A stretch of 64,000 nucleotides of DNA from Oxydemutator sp963693105 (GTDB lineage Bacteria > Pseudomonadota > Gammaproteobacteria > Poriferisulfidales > Oxydemutatoraceae). The position numbers were made by a program, and so were the translations under genes. The notes beneath the pieces are model-generated. The model saw only the letters and a program-made list of their open reading frames with translations, ran no database searches and was not told the DNA's origin. Shown piece by piece: positions 26,777-33,462 of the stretch. The stretch lies in contig OY843752.1 in the NCBI GenBank assembly GCA_963693105.1, positions 620,001 to 684,000 on the forward strand. The letters are read 5' to 3'. Numbering within the stretch: the first letter of the stretch is position 1; every line of letters begins with the position of its first letter.

Positions 26777-27100
26777 ATGGCAAAACAAGAAGACAACACG
26801 GTAACACTGCCAAGGATGCCTGAGACGGCATCCGCGGATTTGGCTGCCCGTTACCTCAAGGACGAGGATTTCCGCGCCGAGTTCGACAAGGACCCGAAAG
26901 CGGCGATTTCAAAGGCCGCTGGCCGGGAAGTGCCGTCCGATATGGAAGTCAAGATTCATCGCAACGACGAAAAATGCTGGCACATCGCGCTTCCGTCAAA
27001 GGCGCGGATTGACGCGTTGGGTGAAGAGGACATTGATGGCATATCCGGAGGTGTTGACAGGCGTACACAACACTGGGGCCACGGCTTGTGCTTCGGTTAA
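26777..27100 (+). CDS. NHLP-type RiPP precursor peptide 1 (divergent)
   Basis: 107 residues from ATG 26777, preceded by an AGAGG site. Residues 20-75 are a nitrile-hydratase-alpha-like (NHLP) leader: DEDFRAEFDKDPKAAISKA, EVPSDMEVKIHRNDEKCWHI. The leader ends in GISGG (Gly91-Gly92). The core is only 15 residues, VDRRTQHWGHGLCFG, rich in His, Trp and aromatic residues with one Cys, unlike the four paralogues. The family fits RiPP precursors modified on the core and cut after Gly-Gly. The product class is unknown, and no modification gene is adjacent. It could be the oldest copy or a specialised one. Confidence 0.8.
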   Translation: MAKQEDNTVTLPRMPETASADLAARYLKDEDFRAEFDKDPKAAISKAAGREVPSDMEVKIHRNDEKCWHIALPSKARIDALGEEDIDGISGGVDRRTQHWGHGLCFG

Positions 27101-27119
27101 GGACAGACTGCGTCTGTCC
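27101..27119 (+). other. Perfect hairpin directly after precursor 1 stop
   Basis: GGACAGA / TCTGTCC (7 bp stem, 5 nt loop) begins at the first base after the stop codon. No T-run follows, so it is more likely an mRNA 3' stabiliser or processing site than a terminator; the terminator proper lies at 27176-27213. Confidence 0.5.
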
Positions 27120-27175
27120 CCGGAGGCCGGCGAAGGCGCTGACGCGCCCATAACCGCCGGGCGGTCGGAACCCAG

Positions 27176-27213
27176 ACCCGCGGTGCGGCCCATGGTCGCC
27201 CGCGGGTTTTTTT
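27176..27213 (+). terminator. Intrinsic terminator after precursor 1
   Basis: Stem ACCCGCGG / CCGCGGGT with a partly self-pairing inner loop around CCATGG, followed by seven T. The same element follows every precursor gene of the array. Confidence 0.9.
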
Positions 27214-27240
27214 ATCCGCGCCAACCCGTTCAGAAACCCT

Positions 27241-27276
27241 TGTCAGTATTGACACAAATATCCAGCCTTGTATATT
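27241..27276 (+). promoter_or_regulatory. Promoter and palindromic operator of precursor 2
   Basis: TTGACA (27249-27254), 16 nt spacer, TATATT (27271-27276). The inverted repeat TGTCA-GTAT-TGACA (27241-27254) covers the -35 box, so a bound repressor would block RNA polymerase. The same arrangement occurs before precursors 4 and 5. Confidence 0.75.
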
Positions 27277-27328
27277 CTGCGGCCCTGGTGCAATTTCGCA
27301 CAATAACAATTAAAAAAGGAAACCTGTT

Positions 27329-27841
27329 ATGGAAAAACAACAAACCAGCAAGTTGACGATGCCGGTGACGCCTGAGGCAATCTCTGCAACGTTGGCCATT
27401 CTTTACGCCGAAGATGCGGATTTTCGCGCTGCATTTGACAAGGACCCGAAAGCGACGGTTGCCAAAGTTTCTGGCCAGGAAATCCCGTCCGATGTGGAAA
27501 TCGTGGTTCATCGCAACGACCCCAAACGCTGGCATATCACGCTTCCGGTGGAAGGAATGGATGTCGCACAACTGGGGGACAAGGAGATGGGGGACGTAGC
27601 CGGAGGCGTGTCTTTTTTCACTGGTGCGGGCATGATTGGGTGCATCACTGGCAATATAGTTGCTGCGTTGTGTCCTGGTGCTTGCTGCTCCCAGGAGCCG
27701 GCGTCGGGTACTTCCGCTCCTACTGAGGCCCAGCAGGCGTTTGCCGCCGACCCCTTAGGGCCAATCATTGGCGCGTTGAGCACGATGCGCGATGCGCTGA
27801 ACAGGGCAGGTGTCACCGGCTCAAGCGGAAGCGGCGGCTGA
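27329..27841 (+). CDS. NHLP-type RiPP precursor peptide 2
   Basis: 170 residues. Leader 1-93 of NHLP type (DADFRAAFDKDPKATVAKV, EIPSDVEIVVHRNDPKRWHI) ending in DVAGG. The core, 77 residues, is the longest: a hydrophobic start (VSFFTGAGMIGCITGNIVAA) then LCPGACC, so a CxxxC pair plus two extra cysteines, then a polar Gly/Ser-rich tail ending SGSGG. AAAAGG ribosome-binding site about 9 nt upstream. It has its own promoter and terminator and the IS element follows. Confidence 0.82.
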   Translation: MEKQQTSKLTMPVTPEAISATLAILYAEDADFRAAFDKDPKATVAKVSGQEIPSDVEIVVHRNDPKRWHITLPVEGMDVAQLGDKEMGDVAGGVSFFTGAGMIGCITGNIVAALCPGACCSQEPASGTSAPTEAQQAFAADPLGPIIGALSTMRDALNRAGVTGSSGSGG

Positions 27842-27864
27842 TTCGACCGTTTCGGTCTGAACCC

Positions 27865-27904
27865 AACCCGCGGTGCGGCCCCATGGCCGCCCGCGGGTTT
27901 TTTT
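27865..27904 (+). terminator. Intrinsic terminator after precursor 2
   Basis: AACCCGCGG / CCGCGGGTT stem with inner CCATGG loop and seven T. A small GACCG-TTT-CGGTC hairpin (27845-27857) precedes it. Confidence 0.9.
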
Positions 27905-27940
27905 ATCCGCGCCAACCCGTTCAGAAACCTTTGTCAGTAT

Positions 27941-29035
27941 GCAAAAGCTCAGACACCTTTGGCACTCTGATCTGCGAGGAGAGCCATGCAAATCCATCGT
28001 GTCGGATACCGCATCAAGGGGTATTCACAAGTAGTCAAATTAGGGCATCTTTGGGATATGACGAGCAAAGATGCCCTGCAACGTATCAAAATCCTTGAGT
28101 TCGCCGAGCGGCACGGACAGGGCGCCGCTATCGATGCCTTTGAAGTCAGTTCGCGTACGCTGTATCGCTGGCGCCGCGCGCTCAAACTTCACAACAACCG
28201 CATCAGCGCACTTACCCCCAAATCATGCGCGCCGCACCGCAAACGGCCGCCGGCCACCGCGCCCGCCGTGGCCGCGCAAATACGCGCCATGCGATTCCAT
28301 AAACACCACCCCAATATGGGCAAAGCCACTATCCACGCCAGCGAGGAGTTCCGGCGCTGGTGCCGCGAGAACCGGGTGGCGCTGCCGAGTGTGTCCACCA
28401 TCGGGCGCATCATCGCGCGTGCGCCGGATAAAATGCGCCACGCCCCGCTACGACTCGGCCCGCGCGGACAGCCCAAATCCGTGCGCCAGCAACACAAAAC
28501 ACGCCGCATCAAAGGTTATCAACCGGCCCCGCTGGAACTCATCGCTGGCGATACCATCGTCCGAATGCGCGATGGCATCCGCCGCTACCTCACCACCTTC
28601 ATCGACCCCAACAGCCGCTTTGCCGTCGCCTTCGCCTCGCGCACCGCTTCCAGCCGTCAAGCCACCCTTACCCTCAACGCCCTCATCGACCTGCTGCCGG
28701 CAGCCCCCAAATACCTGCTCACCGACAACGGCTCCGAGTTCATGGGCGACTTCCAAAAACGACTCGATGAACTCCATATCACCCACTGGTGGACCTACCC
28801 CAACTCACCCAAAATGAACCCTCACGCCGAACGCTTCAACCGCACCATCCAGGAGAGTTTCGTCGACTACCACGACGACCTCCTGTTCTCCGACCTGACC
28901 CTCTTCAACCAAAAACTCGCCGAATGGCTGGTCTTCTACAACACCCAAAGACCACACCATTCCCTCAAACGCCAATCTCCCATACAATACCTCTCACAAC
29001 AACTTCCATACTGCCAAAGGTATTGGACTTGTACA
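27941..29035 (+). mobile_element. 1,095 bp insertion sequence with 6 bp target duplication
   Basis: Comparison with the sister cassettes defines the ends. Uninterrupted copies read CAGTATTGACACAAG; here CAGTAT is present both at 27935-27940 and 29036-29041, flanking the element. The ends share an imperfect inverted repeat with a common ACCTTTGGCA core 14 nt from each tip. It carries one DDE transposase gene. It sits in the operator/promoter of precursor 3. Confidence 0.85.
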
Positions 29036-29044
29036 CAGTATTGA
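27986..29044 (+). CDS. DDE integrase-core transposase (IS481/IS3-like)
   Basis: 352 residues from ATG 27986 with a GAGGAG site. The N-terminal half has helix-turn-helix features (AAIDAFEVSSRTLYRWRRAL). The C-terminal rve domain has catalytic Asp about 188 (IAGDTIVRM), Asp about 247 (LLTDNGSEF) and Glu about 282 (NPHAERFNRTIQ), a 35-residue D-E spacing, then FYNTQRPHHSL. The frame is intact, so the element may be active. The reading frame runs out of the right end: the stop TGA (29042-29044) belongs to the host target just beyond the duplicated CAGTAT. Confidence 0.88.
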   Translation: MQIHRVGYRIKGYSQVVKLGHLWDMTSKDALQRIKILEFAERHGQGAAIDAFEVSSRTLYRWRRALKLHNNRISALTPKSCAPHRKRPPATAPAVAAQIRAMRFHKHHPNMGKATIHASEEFRRWCRENRVALPSVSTIGRIIARAPDKMRHAPLRLGPRGQPKSVRQQHKTRRIKGYQPAPLELIAGDTIVRMRDGIRRYLTTFIDPNSRFAVAFASRTASSRQATLTLNALIDLLPAAPKYLLTDNGSEFMGDFQKRLDELHITHWWTYPNSPKMNPHAERFNRTIQESFVDYHDDLLFSDLTLFNQKLAEWLVFYNTQRPHHSLKRQSPIQYLSQQLPYCQRYWTCTQY

Positions 29045-29068
29045 CACAAGTATCCAGCCTTGTATATT
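29036..29068 (+). promoter_or_regulatory. Promoter of precursor 3 with operator split by the IS
   Basis: TTGACA (29041-29046) and TATATT (29063-29068) with a 16 nt spacer are intact. Only the right half (TGACA) of the palindrome remains; the left half TGTCA was displaced to 27932-27936 by the insertion and is replaced by IS-end sequence. Core promoter retained, control probably changed. Confidence 0.75.
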
Positions 29069-29120
29069 CTGCGGCCATGGTGCAATTTCGCACAATGACA
29101 ATTGAAAAAGGATATCTATT

Positions 29121-29582
29121 ATGGAAAAACAACAAGCTAGCACATTGACGATGCCGGTGACGCCTGAGGCGACCTCTGCGACGTTGGCCCTTCTTTACGC
29201 CAAAGACGCGGATTTCCGCGCTGAATTTGACAAGGATCCGAAAGCGGCGATTACCAAAGCTTCCGGCCAGGAAGTCCCGTCCAATGTGGAAATTGTGGTT
29301 CATCGCAACGACCCCAAACGCTGGCATATCACGCTTCCGGTGGAAGGAATGGATGCCGCGCTGGGTGACGCGGATATGGAGAACATAGCCGGAGGCACGG
29401 GAGCGCCGGGCGATATAGCTGGTGCCGCTCTTGGCTTCGCAAGTATGGCGCTGGGTATATGTGGTGGTGTTTGCGGGCAGCAGGATGATCCTACCGGCGG
29501 ACCGATGGGCGCGTTGATAGGGTTAGCCGCGGTGACGGCCGCGACGGCGGTTGCCGGCTCAAGCGGAACCACCGGCGGCTGA
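29121..29582 (+). CDS. NHLP-type RiPP precursor peptide 3
   Basis: 153 residues. Leader 1-92, nearly identical to copies 4 and 5 (DADFRAEFDKDPKAAITKA, EVPSNVEIVVHRNDPKRWHI), ending ENIAGG. Core of 61 residues: TGAPGDIAGAALGFASMALG then ICGGVC (CxxxC), a polar QQDDPTGGP turn, a second Ala/Val-rich hydrophobic stretch and SGTTGG. AAAAGG ribosome-binding site. The helix-turn-helix-like hydrophobic core recalls membrane-active peptides. It is the first of three near-identical units of about 640 bp. Confidence 0.83.
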   Translation: MEKQQASTLTMPVTPEATSATLALLYAKDADFRAEFDKDPKAAITKASGQEVPSNVEIVVHRNDPKRWHITLPVEGMDAALGDADMENIAGGTGAPGDIAGAALGFASMALGICGGVCGQQDDPTGGPMGALIGLAAVTAATAVAGSSGTTGG

Positions 29583-29606
29583 TCCGACCGTTTCGGTCTG
29601 AACCCA

Positions 29607-29646
29607 AACCCGCGGTGCGGCCCCATGGCCGCCCGCGGGTTTTTTT
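29607..29646 (+). terminator. Intrinsic terminator after precursor 3
   Basis: AACCCGCGG / CCGCGGGTT stem, CCATGG inner loop and seven T; same element as after the other precursors. Confidence 0.9.
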
Positions 29647-29673
29647 ATCCGCGCCAACCCGTTCAGAAACCTT

Positions 29674-29709
29674 TGTCAGTATTGACACAAGTATCCAGCC
29701 TTGTATATT
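29674..29709 (+). promoter_or_regulatory. Promoter and palindromic operator of precursor 4
   Basis: TTGACA (29682-29687), 16 nt spacer, TATATT (29704-29709), with TGTCA-GTAT-TGACA at 29674-29687 over the -35 box. Sequence is the same as for precursor 5 except in the base after TATATT. Confidence 0.75.
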
Positions 29710-29761
29710 CTGCGGCCATGGTGCAATTTCGCACAATGACAATTGAAAAAGGATATCTATT

Positions 29762-30217
29762 ATGGAAAAACAACAAGCTAGTACGTTGACGATGCCGGTG
29801 ACGCCTGAGGCGACCTCTGCGACGTTGGCGCTTCTTTACGCCAAAGACGCGGATTTCCGCGCTGAATTTGACAAGGACCCGAAAGCGGCGATTACCAAAG
29901 CTTCCGGCCAGGAAATCCCGTCCAATGTGGAAATTGTGGTTCATCGCAACGACCCCAAACGCTGGCATATCACGCTTCCGGTGGAAGGAATGGATGCCGC
30001 ACTGGCTGACACGGATATCGAGAACATAGCCGGAGGCACGGGAGCGCCGAGCGATATAACTGGTGCCGCTCTTGGGTTCGTAAGTATGGCGCTGGGTATA
30101 TGTGGTGGTGTTTGTGAGCCGGACGGAGGCTACCGGATAGGCTCGTTGGCGGCGTTAGCCGCGGTGACGGGCGCGACGGCTGCTGCCGGGTCAGGCGGCG
30201 GCCCAAGCGGCGGCTGA
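29762..30217 (+). CDS. NHLP-type RiPP precursor peptide 4
   Basis: 151 residues, leader nearly identical to copy 3, ending ENIAGG at residue 92. Core of 59 residues: TGAPSDITGAALGFVSMALG, ICGGVC, a polar EPDGGYRIG segment, an Ala/Val hydrophobic stretch and GGGPSGG. Differences from copy 3 concentrate in the core, especially after the CxxxC pair, while the leader is conserved. That is the pattern expected of RiPP precursor families that diversify product sequence. Confidence 0.83.
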   Translation: MEKQQASTLTMPVTPEATSATLALLYAKDADFRAEFDKDPKAAITKASGQEIPSNVEIVVHRNDPKRWHITLPVEGMDAALADTDIENIAGGTGAPSDITGAALGFVSMALGICGGVCEPDGGYRIGSLAALAAVTGATAAAGSGGGPSGG

Positions 30218-30241
30218 TTCGACCGTTTCGGTCTGAACCCA

Positions 30242-30280
30242 AACCCGCGGTGTGGCCCATGGTCGCCCGCGGGTTTTTTT
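30242..30280 (+). terminator. Intrinsic terminator after precursor 4
   Basis: AACCCGCGG / CCGCGGGTT stem and seven T; inner loop contains CCATGG. Confidence 0.9.
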
Positions 30281-30307
30281 ATCCGCGCCAACCCGTTCAG
30301 AAACCTT

Positions 30308-30343
30308 TGTCAGTATTGACACAAGTATCCAGCCTTGTATATT
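30308..30343 (+). promoter_or_regulatory. Promoter and palindromic operator of precursor 5
   Basis: TTGACA (30316-30321), 16 nt spacer, TATATT (30338-30343), with TGTCA-GTAT-TGACA at 30308-30321. Any transcription reaching nqrF may come from here through the following terminator. Confidence 0.75.
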
Positions 30344-30395
30344 TTGCGGCCATGGTGCAATTTCGCACAATGACAATTAAAAAAGGATATCTATT

Positions 30396-30878
30396 ATGGA
30401 AAAACAACAATCTAGTACGTTGACGATGCCGGCGACGCCTGAGGCGACCTCTGCAGCGTTGGCCCTTCTTTACGCCAAAGACGCGGATTTCCGCGCTGAA
30501 TTTGACAAGGATCCGAAAGCGGCGATTGCCAAAGCTTCCGGCCAGGAAGTCCCGTCCAATGTGGAAATTGTGGTTCATCGCAACGACCCCAAACGCTGGC
30601 ATGTCACGCTTCCGGTGGAAGGAATGGATGCCGCACTGGATGACGCGGATATCGAGAACATAGCCGGAGGCACGGCACCGGGCGCTATGGCGACTGCTGT
30701 TGGGTTCATGGGTATGGCACTGGGTGTGTGTAGTGGTCTTTGCACGGAGGAGGAGGCTATTTCCAGCATGAGGGACGGCCAGGCGCCGCACGAATTCTTC
30801 CGACAAAATTTTGGCTTGTTTTTTGGAGCTGGGAGTGGTGGTTCTGGCGGCTCAAGCGGCAGCGCAAGCGGCGGCTGA
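30396..30878 (+). CDS. NHLP-type RiPP precursor peptide 5
   Basis: 160 residues. Leader like copies 3-4 ending ENIAGG. Core of 68 residues: TAPGAMATAVGFMGMALG, VCSGLC (CxxxC), then a distinct acidic/aromatic segment (TEEEAISSMRDGQ, HEFFRQNFGLFFG) and a Gly/Ser tail ending SASGG. The hydrophobic first part and the Cys pair are shared with copies 3 and 4, the rest is unique. Last gene of the array, 82 nt before nqrF. Confidence 0.83.
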   Translation: MEKQQSSTLTMPATPEATSAALALLYAKDADFRAEFDKDPKAAIAKASGQEVPSNVEIVVHRNDPKRWHVTLPVEGMDAALDDADIENIAGGTAPGAMATAVGFMGMALGVCSGLCTEEEAISSMRDGQAPHEFFRQNFGLFFGAGSGGSGGSSGSASGG

Positions 30879-30902
30879 TTCAACCGTTTCGGTCTGAACC
30901 CA

Positions 30903-30940
30903 AACCCGCGGTGTGGCCCATGGCCGTCCGCGGGTTTTTT
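30903..30940 (+). terminator. Intrinsic terminator after precursor 5, just before nqrF
   Basis: AACCCGCGG / CCGCGGGTT stem and six T, ending only 20 nt before the nqrF ATG at 30961. No room remains for a separate nqrF promoter between them. Confidence 0.88.
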
Positions 30941-30960
30941 GTTGGTGTACACTTGCCCCC

Positions 30961-32175
30961 ATGCTTGAAATTACGCTGGGAGTCGGTTTTTTCACCGGCA
31001 TCGTATTGGTGCTGGTTTTCATCATTCTTGCCGCCAAGGCGCGGCTGGTGGTAACCGGTTGCGCCAGGGTGGTTGTCAACAGCGAGACCGAGTTTGAGAT
31101 TCCGGTTGGCCAGAAACTGCTGATTGCGCTTGCCGACAACCGGTTGTTCGTTTCCTCGGCCTGCGGCGGCGGCGGCACCTGCGCGCAATGCCGTGTGCGC
31201 GTGCTGTCGGGCGGCGGCGCCATTCTGCCGACCGAGACCACCCACATTACGAAGCGCGAAGCCCGCAACGGCGACCGGCTGTCGTGCCAACTCACGGTCA
31301 AGCGCGACATGGAAATCGAGGTGCCGCCGGAAGTTTTCGGTTGCCGCCAATGGCAATGCACCGTGCGCTCGAACGACAACGTCGCGACCTTCATAAAGAA
31401 TCTGGTGCTCGAATTGCCGCAGGGGGAGGAAGTGGATTTCCGGGCCGGCGGTTATGTTCAGATCGAATGTCCGCCGCACAGGATACGCTTCGCCGATTTT
31501 GATGTCGCCGAGGCCTACCGCGACGCCTGGGACCAATTCGACTTCTGGCGTTATCAGTCGGTGTCCGCCGAGCCGGTGGTGAGGGCCTATTCAATGGCCA
31601 ATTATCCCGATGAGAAAGGCGTCATTATGCTGAACGTGCGCATTGCGACACCGCCAGGCCCGGATTTGCCGCCGGGTGTGATGACCTCGTACCTGTTCAA
31701 CCTGAAGCCGGGCGACCCGGTCACCATCTCCGGGCCTTTCGGCGACTTTCTCGCCAAAGACACCGACAACGAGATGATTTTCATCGGCGGCGGCGCCGGC
31801 ATGGCGCCGATGCGCTCGCACATCTTCGACCAGTTGCGGCGCATCCGCAGCAAGCGCCGCATCAGTTTCTGGTACGGCGCGCGCAGTTACCGCGAGTTGT
31901 TCTTTGTCGAGGATTTCGACGCCCTGCAGCGCGAGCACGACAATTTTCAGTGGACCATCGCGTTGTCCGACCCGCAGCCGGAGGACCGCTGGGAAGGGCT
32001 TACCGGTTTCATTCACCAGGTGCTCTACGAGCAGTACCTGAAGTCGCATCCGGCGCCGGAAGATTGCGAGTACTACATCTGCGGCCCGCCGATGATGAAC
32101 ACCGCCGTTATTGACATGCTCTACGAACTGGGCGTCGAGGAAGAAAACATCCTGTTCGACGACTTCGGAGGATGA
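30961..32175 (+). CDS. nqrF: Na+-NQR subunit F (NADH dehydrogenase)
   Basis: 404 residues: N-terminal membrane anchor (about 3-25), a [2Fe-2S] domain with ACGGGGTCAQCRV and LSCQL ligands, then FAD (RAYSMANYP) and NADH-binding (IGGGAGMAPMRSH, YYICGPPMMN) domains of ferredoxin reductase type. It takes electrons from NADH into the complex. It is separated from nqrE by the precursor array but is intact and overlaps apbE by 4 nt. Confidence 0.97.
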   Translation: MLEITLGVGFFTGIVLVLVFIILAAKARLVVTGCARVVVNSETEFEIPVGQKLLIALADNRLFVSSACGGGGTCAQCRVRVLSGGGAILPTETTHITKREARNGDRLSCQLTVKRDMEIEVPPEVFGCRQWQCTVRSNDNVATFIKNLVLELPQGEEVDFRAGGYVQIECPPHRIRFADFDVAEAYRDAWDQFDFWRYQSVSAEPVVRAYSMANYPDEKGVIMLNVRIATPPGPDLPPGVMTSYLFNLKPGDPVTISGPFGDFLAKDTDNEMIFIGGGAGMAPMRSHIFDQLRRIRSKRRISFWYGARSYRELFFVEDFDALQREHDNFQWTIALSDPQPEDRWEGLTGFIHQVLYEQYLKSHPAPEDCEYYICGPPMMNTAVIDMLYELGVEEENILFDDFGG

Positions 32176-33203
32176 CGCCGGTGCCGGGCCGTGCCGCCGT
32201 CCTGGCCGCCGTCGTGCTGGCGCTCGCGGGCTGCGATGCGGCGCAGCCGCCCGTTGAACACGCGCTGCAGGGCGAGACCATGGGCACCACCTGGTCGGTG
32301 CAACTGTTCGACGCCGTCTCCGCCGCGGAATACGAGGCGCTTGCGGCGGAGATTGCCGTGTTGTTCGACGGCCTGAACGCCAGGATGTCCACCTACATCG
32401 GGGACTCCGAGATCAACCGCTTCAACCGGTCGCGCGATACGCGCTGGCAGCCGGCTTCGCCGGAACTGGCTGAAATCGTCGCGCAGGCTCTTGAAATCAG
32501 CGAACACACGCGGGGCGCTTTCGATGTCACGGTCGCGCCCATCGTCGCCTTGTGGGGTTTCGGCGCGGGCCAAAAGGACAGAACGTTCCCGGACCGGATG
32601 CTGCTCGACGACTTGATGCAAACGGTCGGCTACCGTCATTTGTCGGCGCGTCTCAAGCCGCCCGCATTGCGCAAAAGTCTGCCCGCGTTGCAGATGGATT
32701 TGTCGGCCATCGCCAAGGGCTACGCCGTGGACCGGGTCGCCGAACTGGTGTCGGCGCACGGCGTCAACAACTATCTGGCCGAGGTCGGCGGCGAGCTCAG
32801 GGCGTCCGGTGTCAGCCAGCTGTTGCGCCCGTGGCGCGTCGGCGTGGAGAAGCCGACGCCCGGCTGGCGCGAGACGATGCACGTCGTCGAACTGAAGGGG
32901 CGCGGCATCGCGACTTCGGGGGATTACCGCAATTTTATCGAACTCGACGGCAAGCGTTACTCGCACGAAATTGACCCGCGCACCGGCGAGCCGGCGCCTT
33001 ACCGGGGCGCGTCCATGACCGTCATCGCCGATACCGCGATGGAGGCCGATGCCTGGGCCACCGGCCTGTTTGTTCTCGGCAAGGACGAGGCCCTGTCCAT
33101 CGCCGAGGCGCACGGACTTGCGGTGTATTTCATCGAGCAGAGCGGAGACGGTTTCTCGCAGACTTTCAACGAGGCCTTTTCGGGCCATCTGGTTTTGCAG
33201 TAG
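32172..33203 (+). CDS. apbE: FAD:protein FMN transferase ApbE
   Basis: 343 residues with a lipoprotein signal peptide (lipobox LALAGC), so periplasmic and membrane-anchored. Family motifs GETMGTTWSVQLF, DLSAIAKGYAVDRVAEL, VGGELRASG and SHEIDPRTGEPAP are present. It attaches FMN covalently to the SGAT threonines of NqrB and NqrC. It overlaps nqrF and is followed by nqrM, the standard order. Confidence 0.95.
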   Translation: MTPVPGRAAVLAAVVLALAGCDAAQPPVEHALQGETMGTTWSVQLFDAVSAAEYEALAAEIAVLFDGLNARMSTYIGDSEINRFNRSRDTRWQPASPELAEIVAQALEISEHTRGAFDVTVAPIVALWGFGAGQKDRTFPDRMLLDDLMQTVGYRHLSARLKPPALRKSLPALQMDLSAIAKGYAVDRVAELVSAHGVNNYLAEVGGELRASGVSQLLRPWRVGVEKPTPGWRETMHVVELKGRGIATSGDYRNFIELDGKRYSHEIDPRTGEPAPYRGASMTVIADTAMEADAWATGLFVLGKDEALSIAEAHGLAVYFIEQSGDGFSQTFNEAFSGHLVLQ

Positions 33204-33222
33204 CGGCCTGTATAATCGGGGA

Positions 33223-33387
33223 ATGATTTACGTCGCCAGTTTTTTCGTCCTGCTGATCGTGGTCGCGGCCATGGCGGTGGGCGTAATTTTCAGGGGCAGG
33301 CCCATCCGCGGCAGTTGCGGCGGGCTCAATTGCCCGTCCTGCGACGGTGACCGCCCGCGCTGTCCCGCGCGCAAAGAAAACGCATAA
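33223..33387 (+). CDS. nqrM: NQR maturation factor NqrM
   Basis: 54 residues: one membrane helix (about 3-22) and a cysteine cluster SCGGLNCPSCDGDRPRC. NqrM (DUF539) is needed to deliver or insert iron into the NqrD/NqrE site. It is 19 nt after apbE and ends the nqr operon. Confidence 0.93.
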   Translation: MIYVASFFVLLIVVAAMAVGVIFRGRPIRGSCGGLNCPSCDGDRPRCPARKENA

Positions 33388-33462
33388 ATCCGCCGGCCCG
33401 GTCATCCACATCGGCATGGCGCCGCCGCGATTTCGGGCCAACCCCGGTGATATAATTACCTG

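Noticed and set aside
28223..28786. Minus-strand frames inside the IS transposase
   Set aside because: Mirror frames of the transposase without start sites or recognisable domains.
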